A DNA stretch of 64,000 nt, taken from Streptococcus parapneumoniae. GTDB lineage: Bacteria; Bacillota; Bacilli; Lactobacillales; Streptococcaceae. Location: the NCBI RefSeq assembly GCF_037076355.1, contig NZ_AP026968.1, positions 698,501 to 762,500 on the forward strand, read 5' to 3'. Within the stretch, counting starts at the first letter, position 1. The number at the start of each line of letters is the position of its first letter. Position numbers and translations under genes: made by a program. The notes below the pieces were generated by a model that was not told the origin of the DNA, searched no databases, and saw only the letters and a program-made list of their open reading frames with translations. Shown here piece by piece: positions 34,140-43,118 of the stretch.

Positions 34140-35075
34140 ATGTCTAAGATTCTAGTATTTGGTCACCAAAATCCAGACTCAGATGCCATCGGGTCATCTG
34201 TAGCCTTTGCCTACCTTGCAAAAGAAGCTTACGGTTTGGATACGGAAGCTGTCGCCCTTGGAACTCCAAATGAAGAAACAGCCTTTGTCTTGAACTATTT
34301 TGGTGTAGAAGCACCGCGTGTCATTACTTCTGCCAAAGCAGAAGGAGCAGAGCAAGTTATCCTGACTGACCACAATGAATTCCAACAATCTGTATCAGAT
34401 ATCGCTGAAGTAGAAGTTTATGGTGTTGTAGACCACCACCGTGTGGCTAACTTTGAAACTGCAAGCCCACTCTACATGCGTTTGGAGCCAGTTGGTTCAG
34501 CTTCTTCAATCGTTTATCGTATGTTCAAAGAACATGGTGTAGCTGTGCCCAAAGAGATTGCAGGTTTGATGCTTTCAGGTTTGATTTCAGATACCCTTCT
34601 TTTGAAATCACCAACAACACACCCAACAGATAAAGTTATTGCTCCTGAATTGGCTGAATTAGCTGGTGTCAACTTGGAAGAATATGGTTTGGCTATGTTG
34701 AAAGCTGGTACAAACTTGGCTAGCAAATCTGCTGACGAATTGATTGACATCGATGCTAAGACTTTTGAATTGAACGGAAATAATGTCCGTGTTGCTCAAG
34801 TAAACACAGTTGACATCGCTGAAGTTTTGGAACGTCAAGCAGAAATTGAAGCTGCAATGCAAGCTGCGAACACAGCAAATGGCTACTCTGACTTTGTCTT
34901 GATGATTACAGATATCGTCAACTCAAACTCAGAAATCCTAGCACTTGGTGCTAATATGGGCAAGGTTGAAGCAGCTTTCAACTTTAAACTTGCAGACAAC
35001 CACGCCTTCCTTGCTGGTGCCGTTTCACGTAAGAAACAAGTGGTACCTCAATTGACTGAAAGCTTCAATGCTTAA
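34140..35075 (+). CDS. ppaC: Manganese-dependent inorganic pyrophosphatase (family II)
   Basis: 311 residues of the DHH superfamily. Hydrolyses pyrophosphate using Mn2+. Metal ligands in [13 protein letters not shown] (7-19), TDHNEF near 76 and the DHH motif VDHHR near 97. C-terminal DHHA2 domain ends with [12 protein letters not shown], which binds substrate. Own promoter (GCTACAATAAAG) and terminator at 35125. Confidence 0.96.
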   Translation: MSKILVFGHQNPDSDAIGSSVAFAYLAKEAYGLDTEAVALGTPNEETAFVLNYFGVEAPRVITSAKAEGAEQVILTDHNEFQQSVSDIAEVEVYGVVDHHRVANFETASPLYMRLEPVGSASSIVYRMFKEHGVAVPKEIAGLMLSGLISDTLLLKSPTTHPTDKVIAPELAELAGVNLEEYGLAMLKAGTNLASKSADELIDIDAKTFELNGNNVRVAQVNTVDIAEVLERQAEIEAAMQAANTANGYSDFVLMITDIVNSNSEILALGANMGKVEAAFNFKLADNHAFLAGAVSRKKQVVPQLTESFNA

Positions 35076-35124
35076 GATTTTGAGTGTCAGTTCAAAATCG
35101 GAAAGGATAGTTTGTCTTATATCG

Positions 35125-35149
35125 AAAGGAGTTTCGGCTCCTTTTTTTC
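35125..35149 (+). terminator. Intrinsic terminator after ppaC
   Basis: AAAGGAG, loop TTTCGG, CTCCTTT, TTTT. Confidence 0.88.
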
Positions 35150-35161
35150 TAGGAGTGAAGC

Positions 35162-35674
35162 ATGTTAGAAAATGGTGATTTGATTTTTGTGAGAGATGAG
35201 TCAGATATGGGACAGGCCATCCAGACTTCCACAGGCAACTATAACCATGTTGCCATTTGTTTGGATGGGATGATTTACCACGCTAGTGGACAGGCTGGTG
35301 TGGTTTGTCAAGAACCAGCAGACTTCTTTGAGTCCAATCACTTGTACGACCTCTATGTTTACCCAGAAATTGATATCCAGTCTGTGAAGGAAAAAGCTTG
35401 CAAACATCTAGGAGCATCCTACAATGCTTCTTTCTATCCAGATGGAGCTGGTTTTTACTGTTCCCAGTACATGGCAGAAATCCTACCGATTTTTGAGACC
35501 ATACCTATGAAATTTGGAGATGGGGAGCAGGAGATTAGTGATTTTTGGAGAGAGTATTACAGAGAATTAGGTCTGCCTGTTCCTTTGAACCAAGCTGGGA
35601 CCAATCCCAGTCAGCTGGCGGCATCGTCTCTGTTAGAATGTAAAGAAAGGAATCTTCATGATTCAGATTTTTAA
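35162..35674 (+). CDS. Permuted papain-like (YiiX/NlpC-P60-type) enzyme of unknown substrate
   Basis: 170 residues. MLENGDLIFVRD and YNHVAICLDGMIYHA (about 27-41) give the His part, and GFYCSQYMAEIL (about 98-109) the Cys part, in the order seen in circularly permuted papain-fold YiiX proteins. No signal peptide, so it acts in the cytosol. Its 3' end overlaps the DUF1803 gene by 17 bases, suggesting coupled expression. Possible amidase or peptidase by fold only. Confidence 0.75.
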   Translation: MLENGDLIFVRDESDMGQAIQTSTGNYNHVAICLDGMIYHASGQAGVVCQEPADFFESNHLYDLYVYPEIDIQSVKEKACKHLGASYNASFYPDGAGFYCSQYMAEILPIFETIPMKFGDGEQEISDFWREYYRELGLPVPLNQAGTNPSQLAASSLLECKERNLHDSDF

Positions 35675-36308
35675 TCCATCTCGTTTGACGAGACAGCCAT
35701 TTTTTGGAGAACTGATCCGCTATCTGGATCAGCATGAGGATGTGATTTTACGGGAAATCAAGGCTCAATTTCCAGAAGTGACAGTTGATAAACTCATGGA
35801 AGAGTATATAAAGGCAGGCTGGATTCTACGGGAAAATAAGCGTTATTACCTTAGTCTTCCTATGCTTGAATCACTCGATAGTCTTGAACTGGATCAAGAG
35901 ATTTTTGTCAGCGAAGCTAGTCCGATCTATCAAGCCTTGTTACAGAAGAGTTTTGAGACGGAATTGCGCAATCAAACCAATGCAGCTATTTTAGTTGAAA
36001 AGACAGATTTTGCGAGAACAAAAATGACATTGTCTAATTATTTTTACAAGGTCAAACAGCAGTATCCTTTGACAGAAAAACAGCAGGAGCTCTATGACAT
36101 TTTGGGAGATGTCAATCCTGAGTATGCTCTCAAATATATGACGACTTTTTTGTTGAAATTTCTCAAAAAAGATCAGCTTATGCAGAAACGTCGTGACATC
36201 TTTGTGGACAGTTTAGTTGTACTAGGTTATATTATTCAAAATGAAGATGGAAAGTATGAGTTGGCTATCGATTTTGATAAGGAAAGATTAACTTTCTACT
36301 TGGCGTGA
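35658..36308 (+). CDS. DUF1803-type protein
   Basis: 216 residues, soluble, mostly helical. The N-terminal region MIQIFNPSRLTRQPFFGELIRYLDQHEDVILREIKAQF is typical of a streptococcal family annotated DUF1803. The start overlaps the papain-like gene. Function unknown. No membrane segment or recognisable active site. Confidence 0.75.
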   Translation: MIQIFNPSRLTRQPFFGELIRYLDQHEDVILREIKAQFPEVTVDKLMEEYIKAGWILRENKRYYLSLPMLESLDSLELDQEIFVSEASPIYQALLQKSFETELRNQTNAAILVEKTDFARTKMTLSNYFYKVKQQYPLTEKQQELYDILGDVNPEYALKYMTTFLLKFLKKDQLMQKRRDIFVDSLVVLGYIIQNEDGKYELAIDFDKERLTFYLA

Positions 36309-36408
36309 TTTCTTGTTTCTGAGCACATTGTTTGACTTTCCTTAGTATTCGGTATAAACTATATGTAACCGGTAACACATATCGGAATAAACTAAAGGAG
36401 ACAATCAT

Positions 36409-36600
36409 ATGTCACTTGAAAACAAATTGGAACAAGCAACAGGCGCTATCAAAGAAGGATTTGGTAAAGTTACTGGGGATAGCAAGACAGAACTTGAAGG
36501 AGCTGTTGAAAAAACAGTTGCTAAGGCAAAAGACGTTGTAGAAGACGCTAAAGGTGCTGTAGAAGGTGCCGTTGAAGGTTTGAAAAACGCTTTTAAATAA
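36409..36600 (+). CDS. CsbD family stress protein
   Basis: 63 residues, Ala/Lys/Glu-rich amphipathic helix pattern with [23 protein letters not shown] at the start, the CsbD signature. CsbD-like proteins are general-stress proteins of unknown mechanism. Strong AAAGGAG precedes the ATG. The upstream 100 bases hold TTGACT and TATAAA boxes (spacer 15) and an ATATGT-N10-ACATAT repeat. Confidence 0.88.
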   Translation: MSLENKLEQATGAIKEGFGKVTGDSKTELEGAVEKTVAKAKDVVEDAKGAVEGAVEGLKNAFK

Positions 36601-36605
36601 AGATA

Positions 36606-36642
36606 GAAAAAATCAAGGGTTTCGTTTCCCTTGATTTTTTTA
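36606..36642. terminator. Terminator between csbD-like gene and murE
   Basis: AAATCAAGGG, loop TTTCGTT, CCCTTGATTTTTTT. Stem with A-run and T-run suits both converging genes. Confidence 0.88.
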
Positions 36643-36648
36643 CGATCC

Positions 36649-38094
36649 TTATAAATAATTTTCTGCGACAGCTGCATCTCCTGGATAGGCTTCTTTTTTG
36701 CCTTGAACGATTTGGTAGCAATCGGCTCCCTTACCAGCAATAATAACTGCATCTAATTCGTGATTTGTGATAGCCATAGCTGCCTTGATGGCTTCTTGGC
36801 GATCCGCAATTTTTTCAACAGGATGATTGATGTAGCTACTAATTTCATCCGCAATGGTCATTGGGTCTTCATAGTTAGGGTCATCAGCAGTCAGAAAGAC
36901 TTGAATCTCAGGATGTTGATTGAGGAGAAGTCCAAAGTCCTTGCGACGACTTTCTCCCTTATTTCCTGTCGAACCGAGAACCAGAGCAATCTTTCCAGTT
37001 TGATGAGTTTCAACCACATTGATGAGTTTTGTCAGACTATCCCCATTGTGGGCGTAGTCGATGAAGACCTTGGCTCCATTTTTCTGAGTGAGGACTTCCA
37101 TACGACCAGGAACGCGGGTTGCAGCGATTCCTTTTTTGATGTCCTCAAGACTAGCTCCGAGACGGAGGCAAGCAAGTCCAGCAGCAACGGCATTTTCTTG
37201 GTTGAAGTGACCAATCAGTTGGATATCATAGTCTCCAGCCAGTTTACCCGTAGCTGAAAAGCTAAAGGCTTTGGAATTCTCGATTTGGTTATCAGATTGG
37301 CTACCATAGAAATCATGGTCTTGATCTGCCACTTGTTCTTTCAAGACAGAAAAGTGATCCATGTCACTGTTAATGATGACTGCTCGGCTATTTTCCATCA
37401 AGAGACGCTTGTGGTAGAAATAGTCTTCAAAGCTAGGGTGTTCAATCGGGCCGATATGGTCTGGGCTGATATTGAGGAAAACTCCCACATCAAAGGTTAG
37501 ACCATAGACTCGATGGACTAGATAGGCTTGGCTAGAGACTTCCATGATGAGGTGGGTACGGTCATTTTGCACAGCTTGATGCATCATATCAAAGAGGTCA
37601 ATGCTCTCAGGGGTTGTCAATGCAGACTTAAAGAAAGTCTTGCCATCTAAAGTTGTATTCATAGTCGAGAGCATAGCAGGTCGATGTCCTTGAGATAAAA
37701 TGTTATAGGCGAAATAGGCTGCTGTTGTCTTACCCTTAGTTCCAGTAAAGGCAAGGAGTTTAAGTTTTTTCTGTGGATTGCCATAAAACTCCATGGCAAT
37801 CAAACTCATGGCTTTCTTAATGTCGCTGACGATAATGGCAGGAATACCAACTTCATAGTCTTTTTCAGCCACATACCAACCGAGGCCTTGAGAGATGGCA
37901 GAGATCAGAAATTCCTTCTTAAAGGCAACACCCTTGACGAAAAAGAGGCTCTTTTCTTTGGCCTTGCGGCTGTCATAGCAGATGGTGTCAAATACGACGT
38001 GGCTGTAGTTGTAGTGGTAATGACCTTGGTCAATAATTTCGCGAAAAAGGCCATCTTTCTTTAAAATATCTAATACGGTTTCAATCTTTATCAT
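36649..38094 (-). CDS. murE: UDP-MurNAc-L-Ala-D-Glu:L-lysine ligase
   Basis: 481 residues. Adds L-lysine to the stem peptide of the peptidoglycan precursor. P-loop [14 protein letters not shown] (about 115-128). The DDPNYEDP motif (about 402-409) is the lysine-type variant; diaminopimelate enzymes carry DNPR instead. Divergent from the flippase gene across 105 bases, so lipid II precursor synthesis and export lie side by side. Confidence 0.95.
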   Translation of the reverse strand: MIKIETVLDILKKDGLFREIIDQGHYHYNYSHVVFDTICYDSRKAKEKSLFFVKGVAFKKEFLISAISQGLGWYVAEKDYEVGIPAIIVSDIKKAMSLIAMEFYGNPQKKLKLLAFTGTKGKTTAAYFAYNILSQGHRPAMLSTMNTTLDGKTFFKSALTTPESIDLFDMMHQAVQNDRTHLIMEVSSQAYLVHRVYGLTFDVGVFLNISPDHIGPIEHPSFEDYFYHKRLLMENSRAVIINSDMDHFSVLKEQVADQDHDFYGSQSDNQIENSKAFSFSATGKLAGDYDIQLIGHFNQENAVAAGLACLRLGASLEDIKKGIAATRVPGRMEVLTQKNGAKVFIDYAHNGDSLTKLINVVETHQTGKIALVLGSTGNKGESRRKDFGLLLNQHPEIQVFLTADDPNYEDPMTIADEISSYINHPVEKIADRQEAIKAAMAITNHELDAVIIAGKGADCYQIVQGKKEAYPGDAAVAENYL

Positions 38095-38199
38095 ACTTTC
38101 TATTGTAAACCGAAAGTCGCAAATTTACAAGTAACAAGGAAAAGTTTATAATGGAAGACAAGGAGTTTTTCCTAGTTATCAAAATTGAATGAGGAATCT

Positions 38200-39822
38200 A
38201 TGTCGCACGAAAACAATCACCAGCAGGCCCAGATGTTACGGGGGACTGCTTGGTTAACGGCTAGTAACTTTATCAGTCGCCTACTTGGGGCTATTTACAT
38301 TATTCCTTGGTATATCTGGATGGGGTCTTATGCAGCTACGGCCAATGGTCTTTTTACCATGGGTTACAATATCTATGCTTGGTTCTTGCTGGTTTCAACA
38401 GCAGGGATTCCAGTTGCGGTGGCCAAGCAAGTTGCCAAGTATAATACCATGCGAGAAGAGGAGCATAGCTTTGCCCTGATTCGGAGCTTTTTAGGATTTA
38501 TGACAGGACTTGGCCTGGTTTTTGCTTTAGTTTTGTATGTCTTTGCTCCTTGGCTAGCAGACTTGTCTGGCGTGGGCAAAGACTTGATCCCAATCATGCA
38601 AAGCTTGGCTTGGGGAGTCTTGATTTTCCCGTCTATGAGTGTTATCCGAGGATTTTTCCAAGGGATGAATAACCTCAAACCCTATGCCATGAGTCAAATC
38701 GCTGAGCAGGTCATTCGTGTTATCTGGATGCTCTTAGCAACCTTTATCATTATGAAGCTCGGCTCAGGAGATTATCTAGTAGCGGTTACCCAATCCACCT
38801 TTGCTGCCTTTGTCGGCATGGTAGCTAGTTTTGCAGTTTTGATCTATTTCCTTGCCAAAGAAGGATTACTTAAAAGAGTCCTTGAAACAGGAGATAAGAT
38901 AAACAGCAAGCGTCTTTTGGTCGATACCATTAAGGAAGCCATTCCTTTTATCCTGACAGGGTCTGCTATCCAGCTTTTCCAGATTTTGGATCAGATGACC
39001 TTCATCAATAGTATGAGCTGGTTTACCAACTATAGTAATGAAGACTTGGTTGTCATGTTTTCTTATTTCTCAGCCAATCCTAATAAAATCACGATGATTT
39101 TGATTTCTGTTGGGGTTTCGATTGGGAGTGTAGGCTTGCCATTGTTGACGGAAAACTATGTCAAGGGGGACTTGAAGGCAGCTTCTCGTCTCGTTCAGGA
39201 CAGTCTCACCCTACTCTTTATGTTCCTGCTACCAGCAACTGTTGGAGTGGTCATGGTAGGGGAACCTCTTTATACGGTTTTCTATGGTAAGCCAGATAGT
39301 TTGGCTCTGGGCTTATTTGTCTTTGCAGTTTTGCAGTCTATTATTTTAGGCTTGTACATGGTCTTGTCTCCAATGCTTCAGGCCATGTTCCGCAACCGCA
39401 AGGCAGTTCTCTATTTTATCTATGGTTCCATTGCCAAGCTAGTCTTGCAACTGCCTACAATCGCCCTCTTCCACAGTTACGGACCTTTGATTTCAACAAC
39501 ATTCGCTCTCATTATTCCTAATGTCTTGATGTATCGGGACATTTGTAAGGTAACGGGTGTCAAGCGCAAGGTGATTTTGAAGCGAACCATTTTAATCAGT
39601 TTGTTGACCCTTGTTATGTTCATCGGTGTAGGTGCCATCCAGTGGATTTTAGGATTTGTCTTCCAACCAAGTGGGCGTTTGTGGAGTTTCCTTTATGTAG
39701 CCCTTGTCGGTGCCATGGGTGGAGGAGTTTACGGAGTCATGAGTCTTCGAACCCGTTTATTGGATAAGGTGATTGGAAAAGCCCAAGCAGACCGCCTGCG
39801 AGCAAAATTTAAGCTTTCGTAA
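38200..39822 (+). CDS. Lipid II flippase of the MATE/PST family (YtgP/MurJ-type)
   Basis: 540 residues, about 14 membrane helices. The N-terminal MLRGTAWLTASNFISRLLGAIYIIPW is the MVF/PST signature. In pneumococcus YtgP is described as the MurJ-class lipid II flippase. A frame is open from TTG 38185, but ATG 38200 with TGAGGAA upstream is preferred. The inner C-terminal tail is basic (KAQADRLRAKFK). Confidence 0.9.
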   Translation: MSHENNHQQAQMLRGTAWLTASNFISRLLGAIYIIPWYIWMGSYAATANGLFTMGYNIYAWFLLVSTAGIPVAVAKQVAKYNTMREEEHSFALIRSFLGFMTGLGLVFALVLYVFAPWLADLSGVGKDLIPIMQSLAWGVLIFPSMSVIRGFFQGMNNLKPYAMSQIAEQVIRVIWMLLATFIIMKLGSGDYLVAVTQSTFAAFVGMVASFAVLIYFLAKEGLLKRVLETGDKINSKRLLVDTIKEAIPFILTGSAIQLFQILDQMTFINSMSWFTNYSNEDLVVMFSYFSANPNKITMILISVGVSIGSVGLPLLTENYVKGDLKAASRLVQDSLTLLFMFLLPATVGVVMVGEPLYTVFYGKPDSLALGLFVFAVLQSIILGLYMVLSPMLQAMFRNRKAVLYFIYGSIAKLVLQLPTIALFHSYGPLISTTFALIIPNVLMYRDICKVTGVKRKVILKRTILISLLTLVMFIGVGAIQWILGFVFQPSGRLWSFLYVALVGAMGGGVYGVMSLRTRLLDKVIGKAQADRLRAKFKLS

Positions 39823-39840
39823 GATAGCATTTATAAATAA

Positions 39841-39893
39841 AAGGAATAAGTTGAACAATCTTTTAGGAGAACTTGAAACTTATTCCTTTTTTA
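39841..39893 (+). terminator. Intrinsic terminator after the flippase gene
   Basis: GGAATAAGTT ... AACTTATTCC-type arms around a 25-base apical region, then TTTTTT. Confidence 0.75.
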
Positions 39894-39945
39894 GCGTCAA
39901 AATAGCTAAAATTATCTTTTAAAAGTAGAAGATGAGGTCTTTTTC

Positions 39946-39964
39946 GATTTTTTTGGAAAAAATC
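39946..39964 (+). promoter_or_regulatory. Palindrome in front of the aliB promoter (possible CodY-type site)
   Basis: GATTTTTT-TGG-AAAAAATC, a perfect inverted repeat ending two bases before the -35 box. It loosely resembles the CodY consensus AATTTTCWGAAAATT. Control of peptide-uptake genes by CodY is known in streptococci, but the match is imperfect. Confidence 0.35.
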
Positions 39965-39965
39965 A

Positions 39966-39994
39966 TTGACTAAACAAACTAAACGTTGTATAAT
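39966..39994 (+). promoter_or_regulatory. Promoter of aliB
   Basis: -35 TTGACT (39966-39971), spacer 17, -10 TATAAT (39989-39994). Confidence 0.8.
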
Positions 39995-40026
39995 AAAACA
40001 AATATTTAAATCAGGGGGTTCTGGAA

Positions 40027-41985
40027 ATGAAAAAGTCTAAAGCCAAGTATGCAATACTTGCAGGTGTCATGTTAAGTGCAGGTATTTTGTTAAGCGCCTG
40101 TGGAAATTCTAGCACTGCATCAAAAACCTATAATTATGTTTATTCAAGTGATCCATCTAGTTTGAACTATCTAGCAGAAAACCGTGCAACGACAAATGAT
40201 ATTGTGACCAATCTGGTAGATGGGCTCATGGAAAATGACCAATATGGAAATTATGTCCCATCCTTGGCAGAGGATTGGAGTGTTTCTAAGGACGGTTTGA
40301 CCTATACCTACAAACTTCGTAAGGATGCTAAATGGTATACTGCAGATGGAGAGGAATATGCTCCTGTAACTGCCCAAGATTTTGTAACTGGTTTGAAATA
40401 TGCGACTGATAAAAAATCAGAAGCCTTGTATCTAGTGCAGGACTCTGTTGCAGGTTTAGATGACTATATCACTGGGAAAACAAGCGACTTTTCAACTGTC
40501 GGAGTCAAGGCTCTTGATGACCAAACTGTTCAATATACCTTGACACGACCAGAATCTTATTGGAACTCAAAAACAACTTCAACCATTCTCTTCCCAGTCA
40601 ATGCAGATTTCTTGAAATCAAAAGGGGATGATTTTGGGAAGGTAGACCCATCTAGTATTTTGTACAATGGACCTTTCTTGATGAAATCCTTTGTTTCAAA
40701 ATCAGTTATCGAATTCAAGAAAAATCCTAACTACTGGGATGCTAAAAATGTCTTTGTAGATGATGTCAAATTGGCCTATTATGATGGTAGTGACCAAGAT
40801 GCACTAGCTCGTAACTTTGTCGAGGGAGCCTATAGCTATGCCCGTCTCTATCCAAATAGTTCAAGTTTTGAAGGGATTAAAGAAAAATACAAAGATGATA
40901 TCATCTACAGTATGCAAGATACCACTTCTTATTTCTTAAACTTTAACCTGGATAGAAAATCTTATAAATTCACTTCAAAAACAAGTGATGCTGAAAAGAA
41001 ATCGACTCAGGAAGCAGTTCTAAATAAAAACTTCCGTCAAGCCATTAACTTTGCCTATGACCGTACGGCCTATGGAGCCCAATCTCAAGGAGAAGATGGT
41101 GCAACTAAGATTTTGCGTAACTTGGTTGTTCCTCCAAACTTCGTAAGTATCAAGGGAAAAGACTTTGGTGAAGTAGTAGCCTCTAAGATGGTGAATTATG
41201 GCAAGGAATGGCAAGGAATCAACTTTGCGGATGCCCAAGATCCATATTACAATCCAGAAAAAGCTAAGGCTAAATTTGCGGAAGCAAAGCAAGAGCTAGA
41301 AGCCAAGGGAGTAACCTTCCCTATCCACTTGGACATGACAGTTGACCAAGCTGTTAAAAAGGGTGTTCAAGAGGCAAATTCTATGAAGCAATCTATTGAA
41401 GCAGCCTTAGGTGCAGAAAATGTTGTAATTGATATTCAACAACTTTCTACTGAAGACTTTGATAATACGAGCTATTTGGCTCAGACTGCAGCTCAGAAAG
41501 ATTACGATCTATACAACGGTGGTTGGAGTCCAGACTATCAAGATCCTTCAACCTATCTTGATGTATTTAACGTTAATTCTGGTGGTTTGATGCAAAATCT
41601 AGGTTTAGAGCCAGGTGAAGCCAATGACAAGACTAAGGCTGTTGGGCTGGATGTCTATACCCAAATGTTGGAAGAAGCTAATAAGGAGCAAGATCTTGCA
41701 AAACGCTATGAAAAGTATGCTGATGCCCAAGCTTGGTTGGTAGATAGTTCTCTAGCAATTCCAAATGTTTCACGGGGTGGAACACCAACATTGAGAAAAA
41801 CAGTTCCATTCTCAGCGCCATATTCATTAGCTGGTAATAAAGGTATCGAATCATATAAATACCTCAAAGTACAAGATAAGACAGTCACAAAAGACGAATA
41901 TGAAAAAGCTAAAGAAAAATGGCTGAAAGAAAAAGAAGAATCCAATAAAAAAGCCCAAGAAGAATTGGCAAAACATGTCAAATAA
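40027..41985 (+). CDS. aliB: Oligopeptide-binding lipoprotein AliB
   Basis: 652 residues. Lipoprotein signal with lipobox LLSAC and lipid-modified Cys25. The rest is an SBP family 5 peptide-binding protein (YNYVYSSDPSSLNYL at the start, later NFRQAINFAYDRTAYG). AliB supplies oligopeptides to the Ami permease, whose genes are not in this window, which explains why the gene stands alone. The C-terminus ends in a charged helix. RBS is GGGGG close to the ATG. Confidence 0.93.
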   Translation: MKKSKAKYAILAGVMLSAGILLSACGNSSTASKTYNYVYSSDPSSLNYLAENRATTNDIVTNLVDGLMENDQYGNYVPSLAEDWSVSKDGLTYTYKLRKDAKWYTADGEEYAPVTAQDFVTGLKYATDKKSEALYLVQDSVAGLDDYITGKTSDFSTVGVKALDDQTVQYTLTRPESYWNSKTTSTILFPVNADFLKSKGDDFGKVDPSSILYNGPFLMKSFVSKSVIEFKKNPNYWDAKNVFVDDVKLAYYDGSDQDALARNFVEGAYSYARLYPNSSSFEGIKEKYKDDIIYSMQDTTSYFLNFNLDRKSYKFTSKTSDAEKKSTQEAVLNKNFRQAINFAYDRTAYGAQSQGEDGATKILRNLVVPPNFVSIKGKDFGEVVASKMVNYGKEWQGINFADAQDPYYNPEKAKAKFAEAKQELEAKGVTFPIHLDMTVDQAVKKGVQEANSMKQSIEAALGAENVVIDIQQLSTEDFDNTSYLAQTAAQKDYDLYNGGWSPDYQDPSTYLDVFNVNSGGLMQNLGLEPGEANDKTKAVGLDVYTQMLEEANKEQDLAKRYEKYADAQAWLVDSSLAIPNVSRGGTPTLRKTVPFSAPYSLAGNKGIESYKYLKVQDKTVTKDEYEKAKEKWLKEKEESNKKAQEELAKHVK

Positions 41986-41997
41986 GGATTTTTCAAG

Positions 41998-42032
41998 AAA
42001 AACGATGGTTTCGAAAGAAGCTGTCGTTTTTT
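41998..42032 (+). terminator. Intrinsic terminator after aliB
   Basis: AAAAACGA ... TCGTTTTTT with an 18-base apical region. Confidence 0.7.
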
Positions 42033-42055
42033 AATAGAATAACGTTAAATTCAGA

Positions 42056-42070
42056 TTAAAAACGCTTACA
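42056..42070 (+). promoter_or_regulatory. Candidate cre site (CcpA)
   Basis: TTAAAAACGCTTACA matches the cre consensus WTGNAANCGNWNNCW at all fixed positions but one (A for the G). It lies just upstream of the -35 at 42076. Confidence 0.4.
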
Positions 42071-42075
42071 TTTTT

Positions 42076-42105
42076 TTGGATTGTTTATTTGAATTATGAT
42101 ATAAT
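42076..42105 (+). promoter_or_regulatory. Promoter of the structured leader
   Basis: -35 TTGGAT (42076-42081), spacer 18, -10 TATAAT (42100-42105). Predicted start near 42112. Confidence 0.6.
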
Positions 42106-42111
42106 AAATAT

Positions 42112-42270
42112 GACAAAAATATAAAAAGTTACTTTCGAAAGTCTCTTCCAGTGTTAACTGAAGTATGCACATGCTAGGATGATTTTATAGGAGGGATGCC
42201 GTCTACTGTAAAAGTAAGATAAAACGCAATAATTGATAAGTTCTTCTTTAAGTGAAGAGTTCTTATCTGC
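42112..42270 (+). ncRNA. Structured leader or small RNA of unknown class
   Basis: About 165 bases between promoter and next gene. A closing helix TTACTTT (42129-42135) pairs with AAAGTAA (42211-42217). A small hairpin CAGT-GTTA-ACTG lies at 42150-42161. A second domain at 42235-42267 pairs GATAAG with CTTATC and CTTC with GAAG. No T-run follows, so it may be a cis-acting leader of the PH-like gene or a processed RNA. Length and genus recall the asd RNA motif of lactic acid bacteria, but I cannot confirm this from sequence alone. Confidence 0.45.
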
Positions 42271-42300
42271 CTATTTACTAATCGTTATGGAGGTATCATC

Positions 42301-42756
42301 ATGGGCGCTATTTTGGAGTTTGCAACAGAAAAACAGATTGAATCATTTCTTTCAACTTACCACATTGAAGGGCAAAAGAATTTTCTGATGGCTTTCAAGA
42401 AAAAGACATGGTTGAAATCCTTTATTGATTTTTTCATTATAGGCGGTTCCTACTATGTTCAGTCGAGTGTGAAGCCTAAGCTTATAGCATTCACACCTAA
42501 GGGGATTTACTTGATGGACATCAGTGATGTAACAGAAAATCGTTCTAATCAAGTCGTAGAGATCCCATGGAATCAAGTCAAAGATTTTACTTATAAGACA
42601 GTCTTGAATACAGTTAGGCTGAACTGGAACTATCAAAATGAAGCCTATATTTTTTCCGTGGATGTCGGTCGGATTAGTCAGCATGTAGGTCAATATCAAT
42701 TTAATAAAGAGCATTATGACTATTTAGCCCAACAGGATTTCTTTCGTTCACAGTAA
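42301..42756 (+). CDS. Unknown protein with PH-like fold features
   Basis: 151 residues, ATG behind ATGGAGG. The pattern KLIAFTPKGIYLMDI ... VVEIPWNQVKDFTYK ... YIFSVD (beta strands with an IPW turn) resembles bacterial PH-like domains. No signal peptide, but a hydrophobic stretch near 44-52 (FFIIGGSYY) may touch the membrane. It follows a long structured leader. Function unknown. Confidence 0.7.
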   Translation: MGAILEFATEKQIESFLSTYHIEGQKNFLMAFKKKTWLKSFIDFFIIGGSYYVQSSVKPKLIAFTPKGIYLMDISDVTENRSNQVVEIPWNQVKDFTYKTVLNTVRLNWNYQNEAYIFSVDVGRISQHVGQYQFNKEHYDYLAQQDFFRSQ

Positions 42757-42822
42757 ACCCTAGCAATCATTTTCACAAAAGAATCTGGAAGCTTTTCTGG
42801 ATTCTTTTTAGTTTTACTAGCT

Positions 42823-43021
42823 AGTACTCAATGAAAATCAAAGAGCAAACTAGGAAGCTAGCCGCAAGCTGCTCAAAACACTGTTTTGAGGTTGCAGATA
42901 GAACTGACGAAGTCAGCTCAAAACACTGTTTTGAGGTTGCAGATAGAACTGACGAAGTCAGTAACATATACCTACGGTAAGGCGACGCTGACGTGGTTTG
43001 AAGAGATTTTCGAAGAGTATA
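42823..43021 (-). repeat. BOX element with two boxB copies (A-B-B-C)
   Basis: Plus-strand order is boxC (TACTCAATGAAAATC), two identical 45-base boxB modules (GCTCAAAACACTGTTTTGAG ... GACGAAGTCA) and boxA ending TTTTCGAAGAGTATA. It fills most of the 42757-43118 gap and stops five bases before the MET-box. Confidence 0.95.
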
Positions 43022-43025
43022 AGTC

Positions 43026-43042
43026 TATAGTTTGAAACTATA
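43026..43042 (+). promoter_or_regulatory. MET-box (MetR/MtaR LysR-type regulator site)
   Basis: TATAGTTTGAAACTATA matches the published streptococcal MET-box TATAGTTtnaaACTATA at every position. It is centred about 65 bases upstream of the predicted start of the metB-patB mRNA, the usual site for a LysR-type activator. Confidence 0.85.
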
Positions 43043-43083
43043 ACTAGCTCTTGAAAAGAAGAAAATGAGTTGATGAAAATAAG

Positions 43084-43092
43084 TGGTACAAT
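43084..43092 (+). promoter_or_regulatory. Extended -10 of the metB-patB operon
   Basis: TGG followed by TACAAT (43087-43092) with no good -35 box, as expected for an activator-dependent promoter. Confidence 0.55.
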
Positions 43093-43118
43093 AGTTACTA
43101 TAGATTTGGAGGAATTGT

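Noticed and set aside
42823-43021. Direct repeats of 45 bases considered as a CRISPR array
   Set aside because: They are the two boxB modules of a BOX element: adjacent, without unique spacers and without cas genes.
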